Positions 40,791 to 49,605 of a DNA stretch of 64,000 nucleotides are shown here, piece by piece (positions within the stretch are counted from its first letter, which is position 1; each line of letters begins with the position of its first letter). The stretch is taken from the NCBI RefSeq assembly GCF_039542905.1, contig NZ_BAABIS010000001.1, positions 8,246,001 through 8,310,000 on the forward strand, written 5' to 3'. The DNA comes from Kitasatospora terrestris (lineage in GTDB: Bacteria; Actinomycetota; Actinomycetes; Streptomycetales; Streptomycetaceae). The translations under genes were made by a program, and so were the position numbers. The notes beneath the pieces were generated by a model, which saw only the letters and a list, made by a program, of their open reading frames with translations, ran no database searches and was not told where the DNA came from.

Positions 40791-41726
40791 ATGAGACCAC
40801 TCTTCACCCGCCGCCTGCCCTCCGCCCTGCTGGTCCTGCTGCTCGCCTCCTTCGCGATCTTCCTGATCCTGCGGCTGATCCCCGGAGACCCGGCCACCAC
40901 CCTGGCCGGACCCGACGCCGGGCCCGAGGCGGTCGCCGCCGTCCGGGCCCGGCTCGGGCTCGACCGACCCCTGCCCGCCCAGTACCTCGGCTGGCTCGCC
41001 GACCTGCTCACCGGCGACCTCGGACCCAGCTACGCCATCGGCGGCTCCGTCACCGACCTGATCGGCAACGGCCTCGGCGCCACCGTCGAACTCACCCTCG
41101 GCGCCCTGCTGCTGGTCGTCGCCCTCGGCGTCCCGCTCGGCCTGGCCGGCACCGGCACCCGCGGCGGAGCGCTGCTGCGCCTGCTCACCTCCCTGCTGCT
41201 CGCCGTGCCGCCGTACGTCACCGGCCTGGTCCTGGTGCTGGTCTTCGCGGTCGGCCTGCGCCTGCTGCCCGCCGGCGGCCACCAGTCCGTCCTCGACCAG
41301 CCCGACATCGGCCTCCAGTACCTGCTGCTCCCCGCCCTCTGCCTCGCCCTGCCCAGCGCCGCCGTCCTCGCGCGCTACCTGCGCGACAGCGTCGACCAGG
41401 CACTCGGCGAGGACTGGGTCCGCACCGCCACCGCGCTCGGCGTCCCGCGCGGCCGCATCCTGCGCCGCCACGTGCTGCCCAACGCCCTGCCGCCCGCGGT
41501 CACCGTCCTCGGCCTGCTGATCGGCCAACTCCTCGGCGGCGCCGTCCTGGTGGAAGCCATCTTCGCCTGGCCCGGCCTCGGCCAACTCGCCGAACAGGGC
41601 GTCCTGCGCCGCGACTACCCCGTCGTCCAGGCCCTGCTCCTGCTGCTCGTCGCCGTCTACGTCGCGGTCCAGCTGCTCACCGACCTGGTGCACGCCTGGC
41701 TGGACCCCCGGATCAGGTGGGATTAG
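40791..41726 (+). CDS. ABC transporter permease (DppB type)
   Basis: A 311-residue membrane permease with six predicted helices. The N-terminal helix (FTRRLPSALLVLLLASFAIF) and the LRLIPGDPATTLAG loop are typical of DppB/OppB proteins. The EAA loop is seen as DWVRTATALGVPRGRILRRHVLPNA in parts (about residues 208-232), the contact site for the ATPase. It follows the binding-protein stop by four bases, and translation is likely coupled. It pairs with the next permease. Confidence 0.9.
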   Translation: MRPLFTRRLPSALLVLLLASFAIFLILRLIPGDPATTLAGPDAGPEAVAAVRARLGLDRPLPAQYLGWLADLLTGDLGPSYAIGGSVTDLIGNGLGATVELTLGALLLVVALGVPLGLAGTGTRGGALLRLLTSLLLAVPPYVTGLVLVLVFAVGLRLLPAGGHQSVLDQPDIGLQYLLLPALCLALPSAAVLARYLRDSVDQALGEDWVRTATALGVPRGRILRRHVLPNALPPAVTVLGLLIGQLLGGAVLVEAIFAWPGLGQLAEQGVLRRDYPVVQALLLLLVAVYVAVQLLTDLVHAWLDPRIRWD

Positions 41727-41732
41727 CCGCCG

Positions 41733-42581
41733 ATGACCACAACCGCCCTCCCCGTACGCCCGGTCCGGACGCGCAACCGCTACCTCGCCGGACTGCTCAC
41801 CCCGCGCGGACTCACCGGCCTCGCCCTGGTCGGCGCCGTCCTGCTCGCCTGGCTGCTCACCCCGCTGCTCACCGGCACCGACCCGACCGCGCAGGGCCCC
41901 GACGCCCTCGCCGCGCCCAGCGCCGCGCACCCGCTCGGCACCGACGACCTCGGGCGCGACCTGCTCAGCCGCGTCCTGCACGGCATCGGCACCTCGCTCT
42001 CCATCACCCTGACCGCCGTCCCGCTCGGCGCCGCCCTCGGCGTCGCGCTGGCCCTGCTCGCCGCCACCTCCCGCTGGGCCGACCTCGCCGTGCAGCGCTG
42101 GTTCGACCTGGTGCTCGCCTTCCCCGGGCTGATCCTCGCCATCGCGGTCACCGCCGCCCTCGGCCCCGGCCGCTGGCCGGTGATCGTGGTCATCACGCTC
42201 GCCGAGATCCCCGGCTTCGGACGGCAGCTGCGGGCCGGGATCGCCGCCCAGCGGGAACGCGACTACGCCCTCGCCGCCCGGATCGGCGGCGCGAGCCGCA
42301 CCCGCGTCCTGCTGCGGCACGTGCTGCCGAACGCCGTCGACCCGCTGGTCGTCCAGGCCGCCGTCTCGCTCTCCCTCGCCGTCTTCATCGAGGGCGCCAT
42401 GAGCTTCCTCGGCGTCGGCATCCGCCCGCCCGAGCCCTCGCTCGGCGGCATCCTCAGCCAGTCCATGGCCTACCTGGCCACCCACCCCGCCTTCGCCGCC
42501 GCCCCGCTGCTCGTGGTGACCGCGCTGGTGCTCGGCTTCACCCTGATCGCCGAGGCCCTGAACAGGGGGATCCGCCGATGA
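41733..42581 (+). CDS. ABC transporter permease (DppC type)
   Basis: A 282-residue membrane permease of the DppC/OppC type. After a cytoplasmic N terminus comes helix 1 (LTGLALVGAVLLAWLLTPLL), then the conserved HPLGTDDLGRDLLSRVLHG loop. The EAA loop RDYALAARIGGASRTRVLLRH lies near residues 174-194, and the C-terminal FLGVGIRPPEPSLGGIL block is typical. It starts six bases after the DppB-type stop and ends in an ATGA overlap with the ATPase gene. Confidence 0.9.
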   Translation: MTTTALPVRPVRTRNRYLAGLLTPRGLTGLALVGAVLLAWLLTPLLTGTDPTAQGPDALAAPSAAHPLGTDDLGRDLLSRVLHGIGTSLSITLTAVPLGAALGVALALLAATSRWADLAVQRWFDLVLAFPGLILAIAVTAALGPGRWPVIVVITLAEIPGFGRQLRAGIAAQRERDYALAARIGGASRTRVLLRHVLPNAVDPLVVQAAVSLSLAVFIEGAMSFLGVGIRPPEPSLGGILSQSMAYLATHPAFAAAPLLVVTALVLGFTLIAEALNRGIRR

Positions 42582-44146
42582 CCGCCATCCTCGACGTCCG
42601 CGACCTGCGGGTGGGCTTCGGCGCCACCGAGGCGGTCTCGGGGGTGAGCTTCACGCTCGCCCCCGGCGACACCCTCGGCCTGGTCGGCGAATCCGGCTCC
42701 GGGAAGTCCACCACCGCCTTCGCGCTGCTGCGGATGCTGCCCGCGGGCGGCGCCGTCACCGGCGGGCAGGTGCTGCTCGACGGCCGCGACCTGGCCGGGC
42801 TCACCGAACGGGAGCTCACCGGCGTCCGCGGCCGGCGGATCGCCATGGTCTTCCAGGACCCGATGTCCTCGCTCAACCCGGCCCTCACCGTCGGCCGCCA
42901 CCTCGACGAGGCGCTGCGCGCCCACGGCACCGCGGGCCGGGCGCAGCGGGCCGAACGGGCCCTGGAACTGCTCGACCTGGTCGGCATCCCGGACGCCGCC
43001 CGGCGCCTGGGCGACCACCCGCACGAGTTCTCCGGAGGCCAGCGCCAGCGCGTCATGATCGCACTCGCCCTGGCCAACGACCCCGAGGTGCTGGTCGCCG
43101 ACGAGCCGACCACCGCCCTCGACCCGACCGTCCAGCGGCAGATCCTCGACCTGCTGGGCGAGATCAACCGCCGCACCGGCACCGCGCTGGTCGTCATCAG
43201 CCACGACCTGGCGGTGATCGCCCGCACCTGCCGGCGGGTGCTGGTGATGCGCCACGGCCGGGTGGTGGAGGAGGGCGCCACCGAGGACGTCCTGGAGCGC
43301 CCCGAGCACCCGTACACCCGGGAGCTGCTGGCCGCCGTACCGCGCCTGGAGACCCCCTCGGCGGCCGCCGGGAACAGCACACCCGGCGACGAACCGCTGC
43401 TGACCGTACGGCAGTTGGGCAAGACGTACGGGCGCGGCCGGCGCAAGCACGCCGCACTGGCGGGCGTCGACCTGGAGCTGCACCCCGGGGAGACGCTCGG
43501 CCTGGTCGGCGAGTCGGGGTCGGGGAAGTCCACCCTGGCCCGCGCCCTGGTCCAGGCGCACCGACCCACCGCCGGCGAGATCCTCTACCGGGGCAGGCCG
43601 CTGGCCGCCGGTGACCGGCGGGAGATCCAGTTCGTCTTCCAGGACCCGTACGCCTCGCTCAACCCGCGCCTCACCGTCGGCCAGAGCATCGCCGAGCCGC
43701 TGATCGCCCACCGGCTGCCCGACCGGGCCGAACGCGTCGCCCGGCTGCTCCGGCAGGTCGGCCTGGAACCGGAGATGGCCGACCGCCACCCGCGCGCCTT
43801 CTCCGGCGGCCAGCGGCAGCGGATCGCCATCGCCCGGGCCCTCGCCCCGGAACCCCGCGTGCTGGTCTGCGACGAGCCGGTCGCCTCGCTCGACGTCTCC
43901 GTCCAGGCCCGGGTGATCGACCTGCTCGCCCGGCTGCAGCGCGAACTCGGCCTCGCCGTCCTGTTCATCGCGCACGACCTCGCCGTCGTCCGGCAGGTCA
44001 GCCACCGGATCGCCGTCATGCACCGCGGCCGGATCGTCGAGACCGGCCCCGCCGACCGGGTCGTCACCGACCCGCAGCACCCCTACACCGCCGAACTCCT
44101 CGCCGCGGCACCCCGCCTCACCGCCACCACCAGGAGCACCGCATGA
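42578..44146 (+). CDS. Fused double ABC ATPase (DppD-DppF type)
   Basis: A 522-residue protein holding two complete nucleotide-binding domains in one chain. Each has Walker A GLVGESGSGKST (residues about 37 and 300), an FQDP Q-loop, signature SGGQRQR (about 149 and 411), Walker B (VLVADEP, VLVCDEP) and a switch His (VISHDLAV, FIAHDLAV). The conserved HPYTxELL ends of each half are those of DppD and DppF. It drives the two permeases above. Both ends overlap neighbours by ATGA, at the DppC-type permease and at the arylsulfatase. Confidence 0.92.
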   Translation: MTAILDVRDLRVGFGATEAVSGVSFTLAPGDTLGLVGESGSGKSTTAFALLRMLPAGGAVTGGQVLLDGRDLAGLTERELTGVRGRRIAMVFQDPMSSLNPALTVGRHLDEALRAHGTAGRAQRAERALELLDLVGIPDAARRLGDHPHEFSGGQRQRVMIALALANDPEVLVADEPTTALDPTVQRQILDLLGEINRRTGTALVVISHDLAVIARTCRRVLVMRHGRVVEEGATEDVLERPEHPYTRELLAAVPRLETPSAAAGNSTPGDEPLLTVRQLGKTYGRGRRKHAALAGVDLELHPGETLGLVGESGSGKSTLARALVQAHRPTAGEILYRGRPLAAGDRREIQFVFQDPYASLNPRLTVGQSIAEPLIAHRLPDRAERVARLLRQVGLEPEMADRHPRAFSGGQRQRIAIARALAPEPRVLVCDEPVASLDVSVQARVIDLLARLQRELGLAVLFIAHDLAVVRQVSHRIAVMHRGRIVETGPADRVVTDPQHPYTAELLAAAPRLTATTRSTA

Positions 44147-46452
44147 GCACCACCCGCCGCGACCCGTACGAGGGCTTCCCCGGCACCGTCGGCCGGACCT
44201 TCCGGGAGTCCGTCCCGGCCTGGCCCGCCAAGCCCCGCCCGCGCGAGGGCGCACCCAACATCGTGGTCGTGCTGGTCGACGACCTCGGCTACAGCGACAT
44301 CGGCCCGTTCGGCTCCGAGGTCCCCACCCCGACGCTCGACCGGCTCGCCGCCGACGGCGTGCGCCTCGCCAACTACCACACCATGCCGCTCTGCTCACCG
44401 GCCCGCGCCGCGCTGCTCACCGGCCTCAACCCGCACCGCGTCGGCTACTCCTTCGTCGCCAACGCCGACCCCGGCTTCCCCGGCTACGGCATGGAGATCG
44501 CGCCGAGCATCCCGACCCTGGCCGAGACGCTGCGCGGCGCCGGGTACGCCACCTACGCCGTCGGCAAGTGGCACCTGACCCGCGACTCCGCCTCCAACGC
44601 GGCCGACGACCGCTCCAACTGGCCGCTGCAGAAGGGCTTCGACCAGTACTACGGCGTCCTGGAGGGCCTCACCAGCCTCTTCCACCCGCACCAGCTCGTC
44701 CGCGACAACACCCCGCTGGACATCGACGAGTTCCCCGACGGCTACTACTACACCGACGACATCACCGACCAGGCGATCTCCTCGATCAAGGCGCTGCGCG
44801 CGCACGACGCCGACAAGCCGTTCTTCCTCTACCTCGCCCACAACGCCGTCCACGGCCCGCTGCAGGCCAAGCCCGAGGACCTCGCCCGGCACCGCGGCCG
44901 CTACGACGACGGCTGGGACGAACTGCGCCGCGAACGCTTCGCCCGCCAACTCGCCGCCGGCCACTTCCCGCCCGGCACCCGGCTGCCCGGGCGCAACCAC
45001 GAGAGCGGGCACGAGGTCGGGCCGTGGGACGAGCTCACTGACGCCCAGCGCAAGCTCTACGCCCGCTACATGGAGGTCTACGCCGCCATGGTCGACAACG
45101 TCGACCAGAACCTCGGCCGCCTCCTCGACACCCTCGACGCGCTCGGCGAACTCGACAACACCGTCGTCCTGTTCACCTCCGACAACGGCGGCACCGGCGA
45201 GGGCGGGCCCGAGGGCACCCGCAGCTACTTCAGCCGCTTCGTCCACCACCCCGGCCTGCCCGAGGACTGGAACCCCGACGTGCAGCGGGAGATCGAGCTG
45301 ATCGGCGGCCCGCAGAGCCTGGTCCACTACCCGCGCGGCTGGGGCATGGCCTCCAACACCCCGTTCCGGCTCTACAAGGGCCAGACCTACGCGGGCGGCG
45401 TCCGGGTGCCGTTCGTCCTCTCCTGGCCCGCCGGACTCCCGCGCGCCCACGGCGACAGCGGCGTCCGGCAGCAGTACCAGTACGTCACCGACGTGCTGCC
45501 CACCCTGCTCGAACTCGCCGGCGTCCGGCGCCCCGACGGCGTCGAGGAACTCGACGGAACCAGCTTCGCCGCCGTCCTGCGCTCCGCCGACGCCGACAGC
45601 ACCCACCGCGAGCAGTACTGCGAGATGACCGGCAACCGCAGCTACTACCGCGAAGGCTGGAAACTCGTCACCCTGCACCGCCCCGGCACCCCGTACGACG
45701 ACGGCGAATGGGCGCTGTACGACCTGCGCACCGACCCCACCGAGATCGACGACGTCGCCGCCGACCACCCCGAGATCGTCAAGGAGCTCGCCGGCGCCTG
45801 GGAGGACGCCGCCTGGCGCAACGGCGTCTTCCCGCTCGCCGACGGCAGCGGCGCCCTCGCGCTGCGCGACCCCGCCGAGGGCGAACGCCTGCGACGGCCC
45901 CTCACCCTGCTCGCCGGCACCCCCGAACTGGAACGCTACCGCTCCTCACGCCTCATCTCCTTCCGCTCCTTCGACGTCGTCGCCGACCTCACCGCCCACG
46001 GCCCCGACGATGCCGGCGTCCTGGTCTCGCACGGCGACCAGGGCGGCGGGTACAGCGTGTACGTCGAGGACGGCCGGCTGCGCCTCGCCTACAACGAGTA
46101 CGGTGTCCTCCACGAGGCCGACGGCGGCCGGCTCACCCCCGGCGCGCACACCGTCACCCTGGAGGCGCGCGCCGTCGCCGACCTCAAGTGGCGGTTCCGC
46201 CTGCTCGTCGACGGCGCGGAGACCGGCCGTCTCGGCCCGGTCCACCAGCTGATCGGCATGGCCCCCTTCCAGGGCATCAGCGTCGGCATCGACCGCAAGT
46301 CCCCGGTCTCCTGGCCGCTGTACGAACGCCACGGCACCTTCCGCTACACCGGCGCCCTGCGCTCCGTCACCTACGTGCCCGGCCCGCCCGCCCCGTACGA
46401 CCCGGAGACCGTCGTCCGCGCCCTCCAGGAGGCCGCCGCCGCCTTCGAGTGA
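44143..46452 (+). CDS. Arylsulfatase
   Basis: A 769-residue type I sulfatase that hydrolyses sulfate esters. The formylglycine site is Cys84 in LCSPARAALLTG, matching C-x-P-x-R. Calcium ligands are Asp46/Asp47 in LVDDLGYSD and Asp-Asn in TSDNGG; VGKWHL is also present. No signal peptide is seen, so it appears to act in the cytoplasm on imported esters. A C-terminal jelly-roll-like region (about 590-760) is common in the large Pseudomonas/actinomycete arylsulfatases. It is translationally coupled to the ATPase and closes the operon at a strong terminator. A formylglycine-generating enzyme is not in the window. Confidence 0.92.
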   Translation: MSTTRRDPYEGFPGTVGRTFRESVPAWPAKPRPREGAPNIVVVLVDDLGYSDIGPFGSEVPTPTLDRLAADGVRLANYHTMPLCSPARAALLTGLNPHRVGYSFVANADPGFPGYGMEIAPSIPTLAETLRGAGYATYAVGKWHLTRDSASNAADDRSNWPLQKGFDQYYGVLEGLTSLFHPHQLVRDNTPLDIDEFPDGYYYTDDITDQAISSIKALRAHDADKPFFLYLAHNAVHGPLQAKPEDLARHRGRYDDGWDELRRERFARQLAAGHFPPGTRLPGRNHESGHEVGPWDELTDAQRKLYARYMEVYAAMVDNVDQNLGRLLDTLDALGELDNTVVLFTSDNGGTGEGGPEGTRSYFSRFVHHPGLPEDWNPDVQREIELIGGPQSLVHYPRGWGMASNTPFRLYKGQTYAGGVRVPFVLSWPAGLPRAHGDSGVRQQYQYVTDVLPTLLELAGVRRPDGVEELDGTSFAAVLRSADADSTHREQYCEMTGNRSYYREGWKLVTLHRPGTPYDDGEWALYDLRTDPTEIDDVAADHPEIVKELAGAWEDAAWRNGVFPLADGSGALALRDPAEGERLRRPLTLLAGTPELERYRSSRLISFRSFDVVADLTAHGPDDAGVLVSHGDQGGGYSVYVEDGRLRLAYNEYGVLHEADGGRLTPGAHTVTLEARAVADLKWRFRLLVDGAETGRLGPVHQLIGMAPFQGISVGIDRKSPVSWPLYERHGTFRYTGALRSVTYVPGPPAPYDPETVVRALQEAAAAFE

Positions 46453-46467
46453 CCCACGGACAACCGC

Positions 46468-46500
46468 GACCCGGCCCCGGCCCCCCGCCGGGGCCGGGTC
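46468..46500 (+). terminator. Terminator of the sulfatase operon
   Basis: GACCCGGCCCCGG (46468-46480) and CCGGGGCCGGGTC (46488-46500) form a perfect 13-bp stem with a 7-base loop, 15 bases after the sulfatase stop. Confidence 0.8.
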
Positions 46501-46507
46501 GTCTCCG

Positions 46508-46513
46508 TAGGCT
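46508..46513 (+). promoter_or_regulatory. -10 box (TAGGCT) ahead of the split gene
   Basis: TAGGCT is followed by seven bases and GTG at 46521, the leaderless pattern, directly after the sulfatase terminator. Confidence 0.5.
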
Positions 46514-46520
46514 GGGCCGC

Positions 46521-47276
46521 GTGCTGATCGACGGGCACGACGACGACCCGCTGGTGCCCGGGGAGGCGCTGCTCGCCCTGCCCGGGTTCTGGGCGGCCCA
46601 CCTGCTGTGGCTGTGCGAGACGGAGGACGGCGACGACCCGGCCCCGGAGTGGTTCGGGGTGGACGCGGCCGACGCCGACGCGGCGTACGGGGCGCTGACG
46701 GACGTGGAGCGATGGCCGGTCTTCCGGATCCCGTTAGGCGGCGGGCACAGCGCGGTGGTGGTGGGCCGCAACGTCCCCGAGGACGAGGGGACGGAGTACG
46801 TCGTCAGCCACCCCGCGTGAGGCCGGCACGGCTACCTCGCCACGATCGACGGGCACCAGGCCGGCCCCGGGCTCGCCTGGCGGGAGCTGGCGCACATCGC
46901 CGGCACCCCGGACCTCGCGGCGCCCGGAGTCCACGACCCGTCCGCGCGGCTGCTGCTCCTGCTGCCCGCGCTCGGGGACGAGGAACTGCCCGAGGAGGCG
47001 GCGGCGGTGGTCGCCGAGGCGCTGGTCCGGGTCGGCGTGCCGGCCGGGGAGGCGCCGCGGCCGGCGGAGCGGCTGCTGGTCGGCCACCCGCTGTGGGACC
47101 CGGCGCGCTGGTCGCTGCCGGGCGCCTCGCCGCTCGGCGGCGGCGGGGCGACGTACCCCGGCGTCCTGCTGTGCGACGACCCGGGCAGCCCGCGCACCCG
47201 GATCCGCCTCGCCCGGGGCATCGGCCGCGAGCAGCACGAGCAGCTCGCCCGCGCGCTGGGCACCTGGCAGCCCTGA
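46521..47276 (+). pseudogene. Conserved hypothetical gene split by in-frame TGA
   Basis: One reading frame runs from GTG 46521 to the stop at 47274-47276, broken only by TGA at 46818-46820. The first part (99 residues) ends YVVSHPA; in the same frame the sequence goes on GRHGYLATIDGHQAGPGLAW, with uninterrupted, well-composed protein to the end, about 251 residues in all. In relatives as I recall them the junction reads HP-x-W-GRHGYLA, so the TGA probably replaces TGG for Trp. There is no frameshift. The family has no known function. Possible causes are a recent nonsense mutation, a sequencing error, or read-through. Confidence 0.65.
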
Positions 47277-47278
47277 TG

Positions 47279-47311
47279 CCGGCCGGGTGGCCTGCTGGCC
47301 AGGCCGGCCGG
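47279..47311. terminator. Imperfect inverted repeat between convergent genes
   Basis: CCGGCCGG (47279-47286) pairs with CCGGCCGG (47304-47311), with a smaller inner GGCC/GGCC stem. It lies between the split gene and the minus-strand membrane protein gene. Confidence 0.45.
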
Positions 47312-47330
47312 GCTGGGGACGGCCCGGACC

Positions 47331-47960
47331 CTATGGCTTCGCCGGTGAGCAGGCGTCGACGGGTTTGACGGCCCGGAGCTGGTCGAGCGGGACGGTCAGC
47401 TCCCCGTTCTCCGCTTCGATCACGACAGCGCCGTTCGCGATCCGGAGGATCTTCCCGCAGGCCGTTCCGCCGGTGAAGTCGAGTCGCAGGCGCGGGTCCT
47501 CCTTGGCCGGCCCGTACCAGGTGGCCGCGACGGCGACCACGAGAAGAGCCGCGCATGTCAGGGTGGCGGCGATGCCCCGCTTGAGCGCGTGTGCAGAGGC
47601 CACCGCCTCGAGATGGTTGCCCACATCGAGGGGCGGAACCTTGCTGAGCGGGACGACACCGAAGCGGCCGTGCGCTGCCCGGAGCAGCAGCGCCGCGCCG
47701 ACCGCGCCGCCGACCAGGGCCGTCAACAGGATCAGGCCGACCGCCACGGCCCAGCGGTGGTCGAGGGTGCTTACGTCCGAGCGGCCCTTGACGAGTCCGA
47801 ATCCGATCAGTCCGGTGAGCAGAGCGGCCAAGCCGTTGCGCCAGGCGAGGGCGGCGCTGCGGATCCTGGCCAGCTCCGTCCGCAGCAGTTCGGCGCGTTC
47901 CTCGGCCCGGCGGTGCTGCTCGGGCGTGGCCGCGGGTCCCGGAAACGGACGCCGGGTCAC
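47331..47960 (-). CDS. Membrane protein of the CHAT locus
   Basis: A 209-residue protein of unknown function. A charged coiled-coil-like N terminus (ATPEQHRRAEERAELLRTEL, residues about 11-30) is followed by two membrane helices (about 40-57 and 70-95), a loop, a third helix (about 128-148), and a C-terminal soluble part of about 60 residues with Cys and SH3-like strands (KILRIANGAVVIEAENGEL). The GTG start at 47960 overlaps the upstream gene stop as GTGA, so it is coupled to the zinc-ribbon and CHAT genes. It could be the membrane target or effector of the CHAT protease; this is inference. Confidence 0.65.
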   Translation of the reverse strand: MTRRPFPGPAATPEQHRRAEERAELLRTELARIRSAALAWRNGLAALLTGLIGFGLVKGRSDVSTLDHRWAVAVGLILLTALVGGAVGAALLLRAAHGRFGVVPLSKVPPLDVGNHLEAVASAHALKRGIAATLTCAALLVVAVAATWYGPAKEDPRLRLDFTGGTACGKILRIANGAVVIEAENGELTVPLDQLRAVKPVDACSPAKP

Positions 47961-48244
47961 AGGATGACGTTCCAGTAGGCACCGCAGCCGCGCCGGTTCT
48001 CGGGCCGGCCCGGGTGCTGGTCCGCACAGTCGCAGACGATGAGTACGGGACCGGAAGGCTGTCCGCCGGCACTTCTGACGATCGATTCGAACACGGACAC
48101 CTCCAGGAGCGCCCCGCACCGGGGGCACGGACCACTGACCACGAGCGCGCCCTCGTAGGTGTCGTCGACCTCGAAGGTGGTGGCGGCGGTCGTGGCGAAG
48201 GTCGGATCGTTGGTCGGCTGGTAAGGGAGGGGAAGCTGCGTCAC
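47957..48244 (-). CDS. Small zinc-ribbon-like protein of the CHAT locus
   Basis: A 95-residue protein. GPCPRCGALLEV (about residues 38-49) and a later DCAD...RRGCGAYW end give two Cys pairs typical of a zinc ribbon, with an Asp/Glu-rich stretch before the first. It has no signal or membrane segment. GTG 48244 lies two bases after the CHAT gene stop and its own stop overlaps the membrane protein start, so the three genes form a tight operon. It may be an adaptor or a substrate. No family name is known to me. Confidence 0.65.
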   Translation of the reverse strand: MTQLPLPYQPTNDPTFATTAATTFEVDDTYEGALVVSGPCPRCGALLEVSVFESIVRSAGGQPSGPVLIVCDCADQHPGRPENRRGCGAYWNVIL

Positions 48245-48246
48245 GG

Positions 48247-49524
48247 TCAGGGTCCTGTATGGGTGAAGGGAAGCCAGATGCCCGGCCGGTCGCGGTGGCG
48301 GTCACGCAGGTCGAGGACGGCCGCGTGCAGTGCCCGGGCGGCGCCGTCGGGGTCGAAGTCGCCGTCCTCGGTCAGCTTCCGGTAGAGGCGGTCGGCCACG
48401 AAGCCGGCGGCCGGGTCGCTGACGGACCACAGGGTGGCGATCACGTGGCGGGCGCCCAGGTGGTGGACGGCGGAGGCGAGGGTGATCACCTCGTCCGGGA
48501 GGGAGACGCCGCCGGTCGCGGTCTTGCAGGCGGAGAGGAACGCGAACTCGGCCTCGAAGCCGTCCGCGACGAGGTCGGCGACCGAGAGCGGGCCGTCGGC
48601 GAGCAGCACGCGGGCCAGCGAGGGGTTCGCCAGGTCCTGGGTGCCGTGGCAGCTCAGGTGGATGTACCGGTGGGTCCGCAGTTCTGTCCGCACTCGGTCC
48701 CGGGTGGCGGCGGAGTCCTCCAGGACGGTCCGCCGGTCGATCTCGAACAGCTCCTCCAGGAGGCGCCGTTCGGCGGCGGAGTTCGGCAGCGGTGCCTGGC
48801 CGGGTGTGTGGGGGAGCGTGACGACCAGCATCCGCCCGGGGCCGCCTCCGTCGTCGCGGGCACGAGGCCGGCTCGCCCGGCGGAGTACCCGGAGCGACGG
48901 GGTGTAGGACGACACGACGCGGTCGAGCACGCTGCGGCCCGGCTGGTCGTGGTGGCCGGCGGCGTGCAGCGGGAGCAGCGTGAGCAGACCGGAGGGGCAC
49001 CACCAGATGCGCGGCGCGCCGGGCCCGTGGTGCGGCTGGAGGTCCAGGGCGGTCAGTACCGGTTCGGCCACCACGTCCCAGAGCCAGCCGAGCGTGTGAC
49101 GGAGCGTTTTCTCCAAGGCCGGTTCGATGCGTTCGGTGAGCTCGAACCGCAGGTCCTCGTAGGCGCCGAAGACCTCCGGGTCCGGGTCGCCTTCGACGAG
49201 CCGGCGGTGGAGTTCGAAGAGCTGCGCCCGAGCCGCTTCGACGACGTGCACGGCGGTCAGGTAGTCGCCGGCGGTCCGCCGGAGCGAGGCCGTGGTGAGT
49301 CCCGGCAACGGGACGGGCAGCACGTCGGTGGCGCTCACCACCAGGGCGTCGCACCGCGCGCGTCCGACGTTCACCATCACCACCGGGCCCTCGACCGTCG
49401 GCCTGAGGTCGTCGAGGCGCGGCGGCTTCAGGAAGTCCTCGAGCCCCTCCACCTCCCGGATCCGGTCGAGCAGTTTCTCCCAGGCGGTTGCAGCGGCGAT
49501 CTGGTCATCAAGCGGTTCCGCCAT
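48247..49524 (-). CDS. CHAT-domain (caspase-like) protease
   Basis: A 425-residue protein with an N-terminal helical region (residues 1-170) and a C-terminal CHAT domain (about 175-425) of the caspase/separase clan. The catalytic His is in YIHLSCHGTQD (near 293) and Cys in FLSACKTATGG (near 333), so the dyad is complete. RVLRRASRP and the HVIATLWSVSD block are also typical. Most actinobacterial CHAT domains are fused behind TPR repeats. Here the repeats are in the divergent gene 60-80 bases away. It heads an operon with the zinc-ribbon and membrane genes. GAGAGGAA precedes ATG 49524. Confidence 0.85.
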   Translation of the reverse strand: MAEPLDDQIAAATAWEKLLDRIREVEGLEDFLKPPRLDDLRPTVEGPVVMVNVGRARCDALVVSATDVLPVPLPGLTTASLRRTAGDYLTAVHVVEAARAQLFELHRRLVEGDPDPEVFGAYEDLRFELTERIEPALEKTLRHTLGWLWDVVAEPVLTALDLQPHHGPGAPRIWWCPSGLLTLLPLHAAGHHDQPGRSVLDRVVSSYTPSLRVLRRASRPRARDDGGGPGRMLVVTLPHTPGQAPLPNSAAERRLLEELFEIDRRTVLEDSAATRDRVRTELRTHRYIHLSCHGTQDLANPSLARVLLADGPLSVADLVADGFEAEFAFLSACKTATGGVSLPDEVITLASAVHHLGARHVIATLWSVSDPAAGFVADRLYRKLTEDGDFDPDGAARALHAAVLDLRDRHRDRPGIWLPFTHTGP

Positions 49525-49605
49525 GCGTTCCTCTCTTACCGTCAGAACGTAGTAGAACATGAGCAGTTGGAGATTTTCGGCTGGATGGCACAGCGAGGAG
49601 CCGAC

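Noticed and set aside
46818..46820. TGA as a selenocysteine codon.
   Set aside because: No SECIS-like hairpin or selenium genes were seen, and the family residue is most likely Trp, so a nonsense change or read error is simpler.
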